A stretch of DNA of 33,228 bases from Paracoccaceae bacterium (GTDB taxonomy: Bacteria; Pseudomonadota; Alphaproteobacteria; Rhodobacterales; Rhodobacteraceae). The notes beneath the pieces were generated by a model that was not told the DNA's origin, ran no database searches, and saw only the letters and a list, made by a program, of their open reading frames with translations. The position numbers were made by a program, and so were the translations under genes. Below, one piece after another: positions 13,578-23,219 of the stretch (positions are counted from its first letter, which is position 1; each line of letters begins with the position of its first letter). The DNA is taken from NCBI GenBank assembly GCA_022763485.1, contig JALEGX010000117.1, positions 1-33,228 of the forward strand, written 5' to 3'.

Positions 13578-15434
13578 ATGTTGAGGATCGAGAACATCAC
13601 CTATGCGGTCGAAGGCCGTCCGCTTTTCGAAGGCGCCAGCGCCGTCATCCCGACCGGTCACAAGGTCGGTCTGGTCGGTCGCAACGGCACGGGCAAGACC
13701 ACGCTGTTCCGGCTGATCCGGGGGGAGCTGTCGCTGGAGTCCGGTCAGCTGTCCCTGCCCTCGCAGGCCCGTATCGGCGGCGTTGCGCAGGAAGCGCCGG
13801 CGTCAGATGTATCGCTGCTGAACACGGTGCTGGCCGCAGATACCGAGCGCGCCGCCCTGATGGCCGAAGCGGATGCAACGCAGGATCCGACCCGGATCGC
13901 CGAAATCCAGACCCGGCTGGCGGATATCGACGCCTGGTCGGCCGAGGCGCGCGCCTCTTCGATCCTGAAGGGCCTGGGCTTTGACGATACCGACCAGCAA
14001 CGACCCTGCGCCGATTTCTCGGGCGGGTGGCGGATGCGCGTGGCGTTGGCGGCGGTTCTGTTTGCCCAGCCCGATCTGCTGCTGCTTGACGAACCAACCA
14101 ACTATCTGGACCTCGAAGGCGCGTTGTGGCTGGAAAGCTATCTGGCGAAATACCCGCATACGGTGCTGATCGTGTCGCACGATCGCGGTCTGCTGAACCG
14201 GGCGGTCGGCTCGATCCTGCATCTTGAGGACCGCAAGCTGACCCTCTACCAGGGGCCCTACGACCAATTCGCCCGTCAGCGCGCCGAACGGCTGGCCCAG
14301 GCCGAAGCCATGGCCAAGAAGCAGGAGGCGCGACGCGCGCATCTGCAATCCTATGTGGACCGCTTCCGCTACAAGGCCGACAAGGCGAAACAGGCCCAGT
14401 CGCGGATCAAGGCACTGGCGCGGATGCAGCCGATTTCCTCACCTCAGGAGGCCGCGCTGCGGGCCTTTACCTTCCCCGAGCCCGAAGAGATGTCCCCACC
14501 GATCATCCAGATCGAAGGAGGCATCACGGGCTACGGCGACACCGAGGTTCTGAAGCGTCTGAACCTGCGGATCGATCAGGATGACCGCATCGCCCTGCTG
14601 GGCAAGAACGGCCAGGGCAAGTCCACCCTGTCCAAACTGCTGAGCGACCGGCTGCCGCTGATGGCGGGCAAGATGACCCGCAGCTCGAAACTGCGCATCG
14701 GGTATTTCGCCCAGCATCAGGTTGATGAGCTGCACGTGGACGAAACGCCTCTGGACCACCTGCGCCGGCTGCGGCCGGATGAGGCCCCGGCCCGCTGGCG
14801 GTCGCGCCTTGCGGGCTTCGGGCTGGGGTCTGCCCAGGTCGAAACAGAGGTCGGACGGCTGTCGGGCGGCCAGAAAGCCCGGCTATCGCTGCTGATCGCC
14901 ACCATCGACGCGCCGCATATCCTGATCCTTGACGAACCGACCAACCACCTGGACATCGAAAGCCGCGAAGCGCTGGTCGAGGCGCTGACCGCCTATTCCG
15001 GCGCGGTGATCCTTGTCAGCCACGACATGCACCTGCTGAGCCTGGTTGCCGACCGGCTGTGGCTGGTTTCGGCCGGGACGGTGAACCCCTATGAGGGCGA
15101 TCTGGAGGCCTATCGCAGTTTCCTGCTGGAGCGCGACAAACCCGCGCCGAAACCCAAGGCCCCCGCCGCCACCGACAAGCCCAAACGCGCCGCGCGGGAT
15201 GTCCTCCTGGCGCTGCGGTCCGACGTGCGCAAATCCGAGGCGCGGGTCGAGAAACTGACCGAGATGCGGGAAAAGCTGGACGAGAAGCTGGCCGATCCGG
15301 CATTGTATGAACCGGGCAAACAGGCCGACATGCAGGTCTGGCAACGCAAACACGCCGAGGTGATCGAGGCGCTGGACAAGGCCGAGGCGCTTTGGATGGA
15401 CGCGCTTGAAAAGCTGGAAACCGCAGAGGGCTGA
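13578..15434 (+). CDS. ABC-F family ATP-binding protein (Uup/YheS-like)
   Basis: A 618-residue soluble protein with two ABC cassettes and no membrane segments. The first has Walker A GRNGTGKTT (about 34-42), signature FSGGWRMR and Walker B LLLLDEPTNYLD. The second has GKNGQGKST, LSGGQKAR and LILDEPTNHLD. The inter-domain linker is rich in Arg, Lys and Ala, as in ABC-F proteins that bind the ribosomal E site. A Lys-Ala-Pro stretch then leads to a C-terminal coiled coil. ABC-F proteins act on stalled ribosomes or in resistance. The start is ATG 13578 (MLRIENITY) with AAGAG upstream; 9 extra residues from 13551 are unlikely. marC follows after 3 nt, so the two are translationally linked. Confidence 0.95.
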   Translation: MLRIENITYAVEGRPLFEGASAVIPTGHKVGLVGRNGTGKTTLFRLIRGELSLESGQLSLPSQARIGGVAQEAPASDVSLLNTVLAADTERAALMAEADATQDPTRIAEIQTRLADIDAWSAEARASSILKGLGFDDTDQQRPCADFSGGWRMRVALAAVLFAQPDLLLLDEPTNYLDLEGALWLESYLAKYPHTVLIVSHDRGLLNRAVGSILHLEDRKLTLYQGPYDQFARQRAERLAQAEAMAKKQEARRAHLQSYVDRFRYKADKAKQAQSRIKALARMQPISSPQEAALRAFTFPEPEEMSPPIIQIEGGITGYGDTEVLKRLNLRIDQDDRIALLGKNGQGKSTLSKLLSDRLPLMAGKMTRSSKLRIGYFAQHQVDELHVDETPLDHLRRLRPDEAPARWRSRLAGFGLGSAQVETEVGRLSGGQKARLSLLIATIDAPHILILDEPTNHLDIESREALVEALTAYSGAVILVSHDMHLLSLVADRLWLVSAGTVNPYEGDLEAYRSFLLERDKPAPKPKAPAATDKPKRAARDVLLALRSDVRKSEARVEKLTEMREKLDEKLADPALYEPGKQADMQVWQRKHAEVIEALDKAEALWMDALEKLETAEG

Positions 15435-15437
15435 CCC

Positions 15438-16058
15438 ATAGACACCGCCTTTCTCATAACCTCTTTCGTCACGCTGTTCGTGATCGTCGACCCCATCGGG
15501 TTGATGCCGCTCTTCGTGGCGCTGACCCAGGGCATGACCCCGGCGGAACGCCGCTCGGTTGCGCTGCGCTCCTGCGGCGTGGGGGCGGTGCTGCTGACGA
15601 TGTTTGCCCTGTTTGGCGAGGCGGTTCTAGGCTTTGTCGGGATCTCGATGCCGGCCTTCCGGGTCGCCGGCGGGGTCCTGCTGTTCCTGACCGCCTTCGA
15701 CATGCTGTTCGAACGGCGCACCAAGCGGCGCGAAGGTCAGGCCGAAGATGATTTTCCCGATCCGTCGGTCTTTCCCATCGCCATGCCCCTGATCGCCGGT
15801 CCCGGTGCCATTGCCACCGTGATCCTGCTGGCTGGACAGCGGCCCGGTTTCGAGGGGCTGGCGCTGGTCATCGCGATCATGCTGGCGGTGCTGGGCAGCG
15901 TGCTGCTGATGTTCCTGCTGGCGCCGCTTTTTGAACGGCTGCTGGGCAAGACCGGCATCAATGTCGTCACCCGCCTGCTGGGCATGTTGCTGGCCGCACT
16001 GTCGGTGCAGTTCATCCTGGACGGGCTGCGCGATTTCGGATTTGCCGGTCCGGTCTGA
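15438..16058 (+). CDS. MarC-family integral membrane protein with an apparent ATA start
   Basis: A 206-residue polytopic membrane protein with about six hydrophobic segments. VDPIGLMPLFVALTQGM and the later FPIAMPLIAGPGAI are MarC (UPF0056) signatures. MarC was once linked to multidrug resistance, but its function is unproven. No ATG, GTG or TTG precedes the first helix: the only standard start is GTG 15480, which would remove most of TM1. In-frame ATA at 15438 gives DTAFLITSFVTLFVIVDPIG, the normal MarC N-terminus, and AGAGGG lies 7 nt before it. The upstream TGA is 3 nt away, so translation is probably coupled to the ABC-F gene. The family call is secure; the ATA start is inferred. Confidence 0.88.
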   Translation: MDTAFLITSFVTLFVIVDPIGLMPLFVALTQGMTPAERRSVALRSCGVGAVLLTMFALFGEAVLGFVGISMPAFRVAGGVLLFLTAFDMLFERRTKRREGQAEDDFPDPSVFPIAMPLIAGPGAIATVILLAGQRPGFEGLALVIAIMLAVLGSVLLMFLLAPLFERLLGKTGINVVTRLLGMLLAALSVQFILDGLRDFGFAGPV

Positions 16059-16122
16059 CGCCTGCCCCCTGACATTCCAGCCCTGCGCGCCTACATGATA
16101 AGTTGAGCAAACGAGGATCATC

Positions 16123-16704
16123 ATGACCGGCGACCAATTCGGAGAAGCGCTTTTTCTCGTCATCCTGGGCGGTGCCGTGCTGGTGTGGTTCATCGCCCAG
16201 AACCGGCTGTCCCTGGGTCGGGTCGCGCAGCAGGCGCTGATCTGGGTGCTGATCTTCGTGGGCGTCATTGCCGCCGTGGGGGTCTGGGACGATATCCGCA
16301 CCACTGTCACGCCCCGGCAGACCGTGCACGCCGACAGCCAGCAGATCACCGTTCCCCGCAGCCGCGACGGTCATTTCCGGCTGACCCTGATGATCAACGA
16401 TCAGCCCATTCCCTTTCTGGTCGACACCGGTGCCACCCAGATCGTGCTGACCCGCGAAGACGCGGAACGCGCCGGGCTGGATCCCGCCAACATGATCTTT
16501 TCAGGCATTGCCATGACCGCAAATGGCGAGGTCCGCACCGCCCCCGTGCGCCTGGACGCCGTGGCGCTTGGCCCCTTCGTGGACCACCGTGTTGGCGCCT
16601 GGGTCAATGGTGGCGAGCTGGAACAATCGCTGCTCGGCATGAGCTACCTGCAACGCTGGTCCTCGGTGTCTTTTCAGGGGGACACACTGGTTCTGGATCG
16701 GTGA
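16123..16704 (+). CDS. Membrane-anchored retropepsin-like aspartic protease (TIGR02281 type)
   Basis: A 193-residue protein with two N-terminal hydrophobic segments (about 8-25 and 36-54). They are followed by a periplasmic or cytosolic-facing domain with the catalytic signature FLVDTGATQIVLT (Asp101). The C-terminal part contains the second structural motif LLGMSYLQRWSSVSF. Single-lobe proteases of this kind work as dimers, and the TIGR02281 group is common in alphaproteobacteria. The substrate is unknown. AACGAGGATCATC ahead of the ATG supplies the ribosome site. It is convergent with holC, 23 nt away. Confidence 0.87.
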   Translation: MTGDQFGEALFLVILGGAVLVWFIAQNRLSLGRVAQQALIWVLIFVGVIAAVGVWDDIRTTVTPRQTVHADSQQITVPRSRDGHFRLTLMINDQPIPFLVDTGATQIVLTREDAERAGLDPANMIFSGIAMTANGEVRTAPVRLDAVALGPFVDHRVGAWVNGGELEQSLLGMSYLQRWSSVSFQGDTLVLDR

Positions 16705-16727
16705 ACCCAATCCTTATCCGGCTTCGC

Positions 16728-17186
16728 TCAACGCTCCGCCTTCTTCTCCCAACGGCCTGATTCTTCGGACCAATATTGGGCCGAACATCCCGCGTCGGTC
16801 AGGGTTTTCCACTGGCCGCGCGCGTGTTGCACGGCTTCGGGGTCCAGACCGTCGAACAGGATACAGACGCGGTCCAGCTCGGTCACCTCTTCGGGTGTGA
16901 CCGGAGCGCCGTCGCAGGCCATCACGCATTGCGCACCATTTGCGGGCTTTGCGGCCATCGTCAGCAGGATGGGTTGCAGCGCGTCATGCGGGCCACCTTC
17001 CACCCCGTGCGCGAGGAACCCCTCATCCGGTCCCAGCCACAGTTTTTCGTCCAGCCAGGCCAGCCGATCGGGATCCGCACCCCGCACCGCCACGCGCCAG
17101 CCGGCCGCGCGGGCACGGTCCAGCAGAACCGGCAGCGTCTCATGCAGAGGCCGCCGGGTCAGGTGATAGAAGTAGACCGCGCCCAA
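16728..17186 (-). CDS. holC: DNA polymerase III subunit chi
   Basis: A 152-residue protein matching the HolC family: GAVYFYHLTRRPLHETLPVLL at the N-terminus, GWRVAVRG, and LWLGPDEGFLAHG. Chi joins the clamp-loader psi subunit to single-strand-binding protein at the replication fork. The start is TTG 17186, directly before GAVYFY, with GGAG 7 nt upstream; that Shine-Dalgarno overlaps the pepA stop TAA, which is 4 nt away, so translation is coupled. A frame running on to 17267 overlaps pepA and lacks similarity. The pepA-holC pairing is the same as in E. coli. Confidence 0.93.
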   Translation of the reverse strand: MGAVYFYHLTRRPLHETLPVLLDRARAAGWRVAVRGADPDRLAWLDEKLWLGPDEGFLAHGVEGGPHDALQPILLTMAAKPANGAQCVMACDGAPVTPEEVTELDRVCILFDGLDPEAVQHARGQWKTLTDAGCSAQYWSEESGRWEKKAER

Positions 17187-17190
17187 GGGC

Positions 17191-18663
17191 TTACTCCGCC
17201 TCGAAGCTGTCGCGCACCAGACGGTCCAGCGCCCGCACGCCCCAGCCGGTCGCGCCTTTGGGCGCATAGCTGGTGTCTGCGGTCACCGAGGCAACACCGG
17301 CGATATCCAGGTGGATCCACGGGGTGCCGTCCTTGACAAAGCGCTGCAGGAACTGCGCCGCGGTGATCGAGCCCGCCGGGCGGCCGCCGACGTTCTTCAT
17401 GTCTGCGATGCGCGACTTCAGCTGGTCGTCATAGGCTTTGCCCAACGGCATCCGCCATGCGCCCTCATCCTCGGCCTCGGCCGCCTTCAGGAAGGCGTTG
17501 CACAGGCTGTCGTCATTAGAGAAGACACCGGCATTTTCATGCCCTAGGCCAATGATGATCGCGCCGGTCAGCGTCGCCAGGTCGATCATGCCCGCCGGGT
17601 TGAAACGATCCTGCGCGTACCACATCACGTCGCACAGCACCAAACGCCCTTCGGCGTCGGTGTTGATGATCTCGACCGTGTCGCCCTTCATCGAGGTCAC
17701 GACATCTCCGGGACGGGTGGCATTGCCCGAGGGCATGTTCTCCACCAGCCCGACCAGCCCCACGACATTGGCCTTGGCCTTGCGCCCAGCCAGCGCGCGC
17801 ATGGTTCCGGCAACCACACCGGCGCCGCCCATGTCCATGGTCATGTCTTCCATGCCCGCCGCCGGTTTCAGAGAGATACCGCCGGTGTCAAAGACCACGC
17901 CCTTGCCGACCAGCGCCAGCGGGGCCTGGCCTTCAGTGCCGCCCTTCCACTGCATCACCACGACCTTGGAGGGGCTGTCGGATCCCTGCCCGACGCTCAG
18001 CAGCGTGCGCATGCCCAGCTCTTCCAGTTGCGCCTCATCCAGAACCTCGACTTCCAGCCCCAGCTCAGTCATCTCCACCAGACGCTCGGCAAAGTTGGAG
18101 GTGGTCAGCACGTTGGCCGGTTCATTGACCAGATCCCGGGTCATGTGGACCCCGTCGGCCACAGCGGCCAGCGGCGCATAAGCCACCTCTGCCTCTTCGG
18201 GTTTCTTGTGGGCGATCACCACCTCACCGCGCGGCTCTGCCTCGGCCGACTTGTGACGTTCGAACGCGTAGTCGCGCAGCGCCATGCCCAGTGCGAATTC
18301 CGCAGTTTTCAGCATTGAGGCCGCCATGACGGTCACCGGCTTGCCCCCCGCCACTTTGGCCAGTGCCGAACCGGCCTTGCGGGCCTCGGTTTCGGTGGCA
18401 CGGCGCGGCAACACAACCACATCCACCGCTTCGGCCTCCAGACCCGCAGGCCAGGCCAGCGAGAAGACCTGACCGGATTTGGCCTTGGCAAAGCTGTCGC
18501 TCTCCAGCAGGCGCGCCAGCCCGCCCTTGGTCACCCGGTTCACCGTCCGACACGCCTGATCCAAGGTCCCCTCGGGCGGCACGATCAGCGCGACACGGCC
18601 CTTGGCTGTCAGAACATCCGACGGGACAAACGGCACAAATCGGATCGGGGTTGCTTGGGTCAT
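17191..18663 (-). CDS. pepA: Leucyl aminopeptidase (M17)
   Basis: A 490-residue cytosolic dizinc aminopeptidase that removes N-terminal residues, particularly Leu, from peptides. The M17 signature NTDAEGRL lies at 334-341, and the metal- and substrate-binding VGKGVVFDTGGISLKP at 252-267. MDMGGAG follows with further metal ligands. The N-terminal regulatory domain (about 1-160) is less conserved, as usual. AGGAGAG precedes the ATG. In E. coli PepA also binds DNA in Xer recombination; nothing here shows that. It heads the pepA-holC operon and is divergent from lptF across 125 bp. Confidence 0.97.
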   Translation of the reverse strand: MTQATPIRFVPFVPSDVLTAKGRVALIVPPEGTLDQACRTVNRVTKGGLARLLESDSFAKAKSGQVFSLAWPAGLEAEAVDVVVLPRRATETEARKAGSALAKVAGGKPVTVMAASMLKTAEFALGMALRDYAFERHKSAEAEPRGEVVIAHKKPEEAEVAYAPLAAVADGVHMTRDLVNEPANVLTTSNFAERLVEMTELGLEVEVLDEAQLEELGMRTLLSVGQGSDSPSKVVVMQWKGGTEGQAPLALVGKGVVFDTGGISLKPAAGMEDMTMDMGGAGVVAGTMRALAGRKAKANVVGLVGLVENMPSGNATRPGDVVTSMKGDTVEIINTDAEGRLVLCDVMWYAQDRFNPAGMIDLATLTGAIIIGLGHENAGVFSNDDSLCNAFLKAAEAEDEGAWRMPLGKAYDDQLKSRIADMKNVGGRPAGSITAAQFLQRFVKDGTPWIHLDIAGVASVTADTSYAPKGATGWGVRALDRLVRDSFEAE

Positions 18664-18788
18664 GCTGTGGCTCTCCTGTTGCGGCCTCTATGGGTCATTG
18701 TCCGCTCAGAGGTAACGCGACAGGCCCCGGTTGACCAGATAGCAGTTTTCCCCGCCAAGCAATTGCTCTAAGGTCACAAAAAACCAAG

Positions 18789-19955
18789 ATGGCAGGATCT
18801 GGGGGGATCGAGTTGTCACGATACGACAGATATGTCCTGTCGCAATATCTGCTGTTTTTCGGCTTCTTTGCGCTTATCCTAGTTGCGGTGTTCTGGATCA
18901 ACCGCGCCGTCGTGCTGTTTGACCGGCTGATCGGCGACGGACAATCTGCCCTTGTTTTTCTGGAGTTTACGGCGCTGACCTTACCCAATCTGGTAAGGAT
19001 GGTGCTGCCGATGGCGGTGTTTGCCGGGGCTGTCTGGGTGACCAACCGCCTGAACAGTGAAAGCGAACTGACCGTGATGCAGGCCACCGGGTTCAGCCCC
19101 TGGCGGCTGGCCCGTCCGGCGCTGGTCTTCGGTCTGATCACCGCCGGGATGATGTCGATTCTCACCCATGTGCTGCTGCCTGCCTCGATCAGCCAGCTGG
19201 CCGAGCGGGAATCCGAGATCGCGCGCAATGTGACCGCTCGCCTGCTGACCGAAGGGGCGTTTCTGCATCCGGCGGATGGGGTGACCTTCTACATTCGGCA
19301 GATTGATGCCGATGGCACGCTGCGCGACGTCTTCCTGTCCGACAACCGCGATCCGGAACAAAGCGTCATCTACACGGGGGCCCGCGCTTTTCTGGTCCGC
19401 GATGGCGAGCGCGCCAACCTGATCATGGTGGACGGGCTGGCGCAGCGTCTGGACATGCAGAGCCAGACCATGTCCACCACCGTGTTTTCCGATTTCTCCT
19501 ATGACATCGCCTCGGTGCTGAAAAAGGACGAAAGCTCGATCCGCAATATCCGCGCCATCACCACGCCCGAGCTGATCACCGACCGCGCAACCATTCATGA
19601 GACCGAAGGCTATACCGAAGGGCAGCTGGTGCAGGAGCTGCACCTGCGGTTTGCCCGCGCCCTGATCTGCGTTGCGGTTGCTTTGATCGGCTTTTCGGCG
19701 CTGCTGGTCGGCGGGTTTTCCCGCTTCGGTGTCTGGCGCCAGGCACTGGGGGCCTTCCTGTTGCTGATCATCCTTGAGGCCCTGCGCGGCGTGGTGACAG
19801 AGCCGGTGATCAAGAACCCCGACCTGTGGATCCTGACCTATGTGCCCACTCTGCTGGGTGTCGGGGTGGCGGCACTGTTCCTGCAAATTTCGGCCAGACC
19901 GATCTCTGCCCTGTTCCGACGTGGCAGCACCAGCCAGACGGGGGCCGCGGCATGA
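18789..19955 (+). CDS. lptF: LPS export ABC transporter permease LptF
   Basis: A 388-residue inner-membrane protein of the YjgP/YjgQ family. SRYDRYVLSQYLLFFGFFALILV begins TM1, two further helices follow, then a periplasmic beta-jellyroll domain (about 125-260) and three C-terminal helices. With LptG and LptB it extracts LPS from the inner membrane for the Lpt bridge. Two starts are possible: ATG 18789 (used here, weak ribosome site) or TTG 18813, which is preceded by GGGGGGATCGAG and would give an N-terminus beginning SRYDRY, like homologues. The stop overlaps the lptG ATG in ATGA. The promoter must lie in the 125-bp gap to pepA. Confidence 0.95.
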   Translation: MAGSGGIELSRYDRYVLSQYLLFFGFFALILVAVFWINRAVVLFDRLIGDGQSALVFLEFTALTLPNLVRMVLPMAVFAGAVWVTNRLNSESELTVMQATGFSPWRLARPALVFGLITAGMMSILTHVLLPASISQLAERESEIARNVTARLLTEGAFLHPADGVTFYIRQIDADGTLRDVFLSDNRDPEQSVIYTGARAFLVRDGERANLIMVDGLAQRLDMQSQTMSTTVFSDFSYDIASVLKKDESSIRNIRAITTPELITDRATIHETEGYTEGQLVQELHLRFARALICVAVALIGFSALLVGGFSRFGVWRQALGAFLLLIILEALRGVVTEPVIKNPDLWILTYVPTLLGVGVAALFLQISARPISALFRRGSTSQTGAAA

Positions 19956-21055
19956 AGCTGGATTTCTATTTCGCCCGCCGGTTCCTGCAATCGCTCCTGA
20001 TGATCGGGCTGGTCTTTCTGGCGCTTCTGATGCTGGTCGACATGATCGAACAGATCCGCCGGTTCGAGGGCGTGAACGTGTCGATGGGCCAGCTGCTGCG
20101 CCTGACCCTGCTGAACACCCCCGCCGCGATCAGCGAGATCCTGCCGCTGATGATGATCCTGGCCACCATTCTGCTGTTTGTCAGCCTGGCGCGGTCCAGT
20201 GAACTGGTGGTCACCCGCGCGACCGGCCGTTCCGGCATCCGCGCCCTGGCGGCCCCCGTTGCCGTGTCCGTGCTGATCGGGATCCTGACGGTAACCACGC
20301 TGAACCCCATTGTGGCCGCGACCTCCAACCGGGCACAGGAGCTGGCGGACACCTATCGCAACGGCGGGCCTTCGGTTCTGTCGCTGACGGGCGACGGTCT
20401 GTGGCTGCGTCAGGGCAGCCCGATGGGCCAGTCGGTGATCCATGCCCGCGGCTATGGCGGGGCCACGGCGGCGATCAAGCTTTATGACGTCACCTTCCTA
20501 AGCTACGCGCCCGAAGGCGGTCCGGTGCGTCAGATCCGCGCCGAGGTTGCGCAGCTCCGGGACGACGATTGGGTGCTGACCAATGCCAAGGTCTGGCCGC
20601 TGGCGGCGGGTTTGAACCCCGAAGCCAACGCCGCGCTGCATGACGAACTGCGCGTGCCCACCACGCTGACGCAGGACCGGATCCGCGACAGCCTGGGCCG
20701 CCCGTCGGGCATTTCGGTCTATGACCTGCCCGCCACCATTCGCGAGCTGGCCGCCGCCGGCTTTTCGACCAAACGCTATGAGGTCTGGTATCAGGTCGAA
20801 CTGGCCCGCCCGCTGTTCCTGATGGCGATGGTGCTGGTCGGCGCGGCCTTCACCATGCGGCACACACGCTTCGGCGGCACCGGCGTTGCCGTTCTGGCGG
20901 CGGTGCTGCTGGGCTTCTCTTTGTACTTCATTCGGAACTTTGCCCAGATCCTGGGGGAAAACGGGCAAATTCCAATCGCACTTGCGGCCTGGGCGCCGCC
21001 AATCGCATCGATCCTGCTGACGCTGGGTCTGCTGCTACATGCCGAGGACGGATAA
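19952..21055 (+). CDS. lptG: LPS export ABC transporter permease LptG
   Basis: A 367-residue inner-membrane partner of LptF. MKLDFYFARRFLQSLLMIG opens TM1, with LEMLVDMIEQIRRF-like text following (seen as LMLVDMIEQIRRF), a central periplasmic domain and three C-terminal helices ending in LLTLGLLLHAEDG. The ATG overlaps the lptF stop (ATGA), so the two subunits are made in a coupled 1:1 way. An in-frame extension to 19826 lies wholly inside lptF and was rejected. lptD starts 1 nt after its stop, giving a continuous LPS-transport operon. Confidence 0.96.
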   Translation: MKLDFYFARRFLQSLLMIGLVFLALLMLVDMIEQIRRFEGVNVSMGQLLRLTLLNTPAAISEILPLMMILATILLFVSLARSSELVVTRATGRSGIRALAAPVAVSVLIGILTVTTLNPIVAATSNRAQELADTYRNGGPSVLSLTGDGLWLRQGSPMGQSVIHARGYGGATAAIKLYDVTFLSYAPEGGPVRQIRAEVAQLRDDDWVLTNAKVWPLAAGLNPEANAALHDELRVPTTLTQDRIRDSLGRPSGISVYDLPATIRELAAAGFSTKRYEVWYQVELARPLFLMAMVLVGAAFTMRHTRFGGTGVAVLAAVLLGFSLYFIRNFAQILGENGQIPIALAAWAPPIASILLTLGLLLHAEDG

Positions 21056-21056
21056 G

Positions 21057-23219
21057 ATGAACCGTGCCCTACTCCTTTTGACGGCTGCCATTCCGCTGTC
21101 GATGCTGCCCGCTCTGCCCACGTCGGTGCAGGCGCAGCAGGCACCCGCCGATGCCCAGGCCCAGAGCACCCCGGCCACGCTGGTGGCGGATCAGGTGTTC
21201 ATCACCCGCGACCGCAAGCTAATTGCCGAAGGCAATGTCGAAGCGTTCCAGGGGGATGTGCGTCTGAAGGCCCAGCGGATCGTCTTTGACCGCACCCAGG
21301 GCAGCCTGCAGATCGAGGGGCCGATCCGGATCGACCAACGCGGCGACGTGACCATTCTGGCCGATGCCGCGCAGCTGGATCCGGGGCTGCAGAATGGTCT
21401 GCTGACCGGTGCGCGCATGGTCTTCCAGCAGCAGCTGCAGCTTGCCGCGCTGCAAATGACCCGCGTTCAGGGCCGCTATTCGCAGCTTTTCAAGACCGCC
21501 GTCACCTCCTGTGATGTGTGCGACGACGGGCGCCCGCCGCTCTGGCAGATCCGCGCCCGCAAGATCACCCATGACGAACAGGAACGGCAGCTCTACTTCG
21601 AAGAAGCGCAGTTCATGGTGATGGACGTGCCGGTGTTCTATGTGCCTGCGATGCGCCTGCCCGATCCGACGCTGGAGCGCGCGACCGGCTTTCTGATCCC
21701 GTCGATCCGCACCACCTCGCAGCTGAGCACCGGGATCAAGGTGCCCTATTTCTTCCGGCTGGGCGATCATGCCGACCTGACGTTGTCGCCCTATCTGTCG
21801 CCCAAAACCCGCACGCTGGACTTCCGCTATCGTCAGGCCTTCCGCACCGGGCGGATCACCTTCGAAGGGGCCTATACGCGTGACGATCTGGAACCCAACA
21901 ATGACCGCGGCTATTTCTATGCGCTCGGCCAGTTCGACGTGGGGCGCGATTTCCAGCTGGAATTCAACCTCAAGACGGTGTCCGACAATGCCTATCTGTC
22001 CGACTATGGACTGGAAGACCCTGACCGTCTGCGCAGTGAAATCGCGCTCAGCCGCTATCGCCGGGACGAAGCGATCCGGCTGGCCGTCATCGACTACAAC
22101 TCGCTGCGGGACGGGGTGGACGAATCCATCCTGCCGACCACCGTGTTCGACGCCGAATACGAACGGCGGCTGTTCCCCTCTGCTATCGGCGGGGAACTGC
22201 GGTTGGCGGCCTTCCTGCATGCCCACCACCGGACCTCGGCAGCGGATGTCACCGGCCGCGACGTGGGCCGGGCGACGGTGGATGTCAGCTGGCAGCGCAA
22301 CTGGATTGCCACCAACGGGTTGCGCACCGATTGGGAAATCGGCACCGCCATTGATACCTTTGGCATCTACGATGATTCCGGCTTCCCCAGCCGGATCAAC
22401 CGGACCACTCCGCGCGCTGCGCTGACCTTCAGCCTGCCGATGACCCGCCGCGGGCCCGGCGGCGGCACGCATTTCCTGGAACCCGTTGCACAGCTGGGGT
22501 GGAGCGACGTCTCCAACACGCCCGTCCCCAATGACGAAAGCCGCTTTGTCGAATTTGATCAGGGCAGCCTTCTGGACTTGTCCCGCTTCCCGGCAAATGA
22601 CGTGCGTGAGGACGGGCTGACCTTTGTCTATGGCCTGAACTGGGCGCATTACGCGGCGCAGGGCTGGCAGGCCAACGCCACGATCGGTCAGGTGTTCCGC
22701 GAGAACTCCAATGCCAATTTCTCGACCACCTCGGGGTTGGCGGGCACCTCTTCGAACCTGCTGCTGGCCGGTCAGCTGAAGCTGACCAAGGGGCTGGCGA
22801 TCACCGCGCGCGGCCTGATGGATGGCTCGCTTGACCTGTCCAAGGCCGAACTGCGCGGCGACTGGATTTCCGAGAAGGCCAGCCTGTCATCGACCTATCT
22901 GTGGCTGGGCATTGATCCGGCAGAGGGCCGCACGGCGGAAGTGTCCGAATTGTGGTTCGATGGCAGCTATCAGGTGTCAGCCAACTGGACCGCCAGCGCC
23001 AACCTGCGCTATGACTTTGCCGACAGCCGAGCCCGCCGCGCAGGTGTCGGACTTGTGTACAACAATGAATGTGTCACGGTCGACCTGTCGCTCAACCGTC
23101 GCTATACGTCGACGACAAGTGTTGAGCCTTCGACCGATTTCGGCTTTACCATTTCACTCAACGGATTTGCCGTTGACAGCGGAACAGAAGAATACAAGCG
23201 ATCATGCAGACATACCTGA
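21057..23219 (+). CDS. lptD: LPS assembly outer membrane protein LptD
   Basis: A 720-residue protein with a signal peptide ending near VQAQQ. An N-terminal OstA/LptA-like jellyroll (about 38-140, with DRKLIAEGNVEAFQGDVRLKA) is followed by the large LptD beta-barrel. It inserts LPS into the outer leaflet with LptE. Four cysteines are present, Cys152, Cys155, Cys672 and Cys717. This matches the two N-terminal and two C-terminal Cys that form the activating disulfides in the E. coli protein. The start is ATG 21057, next to the lptG stop, with GAGG upstream. The last 16 nt overlap surA, linking the barrel protein to its chaperone. Confidence 0.95.
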   Translation: MNRALLLLTAAIPLSMLPALPTSVQAQQAPADAQAQSTPATLVADQVFITRDRKLIAEGNVEAFQGDVRLKAQRIVFDRTQGSLQIEGPIRIDQRGDVTILADAAQLDPGLQNGLLTGARMVFQQQLQLAALQMTRVQGRYSQLFKTAVTSCDVCDDGRPPLWQIRARKITHDEQERQLYFEEAQFMVMDVPVFYVPAMRLPDPTLERATGFLIPSIRTTSQLSTGIKVPYFFRLGDHADLTLSPYLSPKTRTLDFRYRQAFRTGRITFEGAYTRDDLEPNNDRGYFYALGQFDVGRDFQLEFNLKTVSDNAYLSDYGLEDPDRLRSEIALSRYRRDEAIRLAVIDYNSLRDGVDESILPTTVFDAEYERRLFPSAIGGELRLAAFLHAHHRTSAADVTGRDVGRATVDVSWQRNWIATNGLRTDWEIGTAIDTFGIYDDSGFPSRINRTTPRAALTFSLPMTRRGPGGGTHFLEPVAQLGWSDVSNTPVPNDESRFVEFDQGSLLDLSRFPANDVREDGLTFVYGLNWAHYAAQGWQANATIGQVFRENSNANFSTTSGLAGTSSNLLLAGQLKLTKGLAITARGLMDGSLDLSKAELRGDWISEKASLSSTYLWLGIDPAEGRTAEVSELWFDGSYQVSANWTASANLRYDFADSRARRAGVGLVYNNECVTVDLSLNRRYTSTTSVEPSTDFGFTISLNGFAVDSGTEEYKRSCRHT

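Noticed and set aside
21219..22649. A 476-codon frame antisense to lptD
   Set aside because: Shadow of lptD; no motif and no ribosome site.
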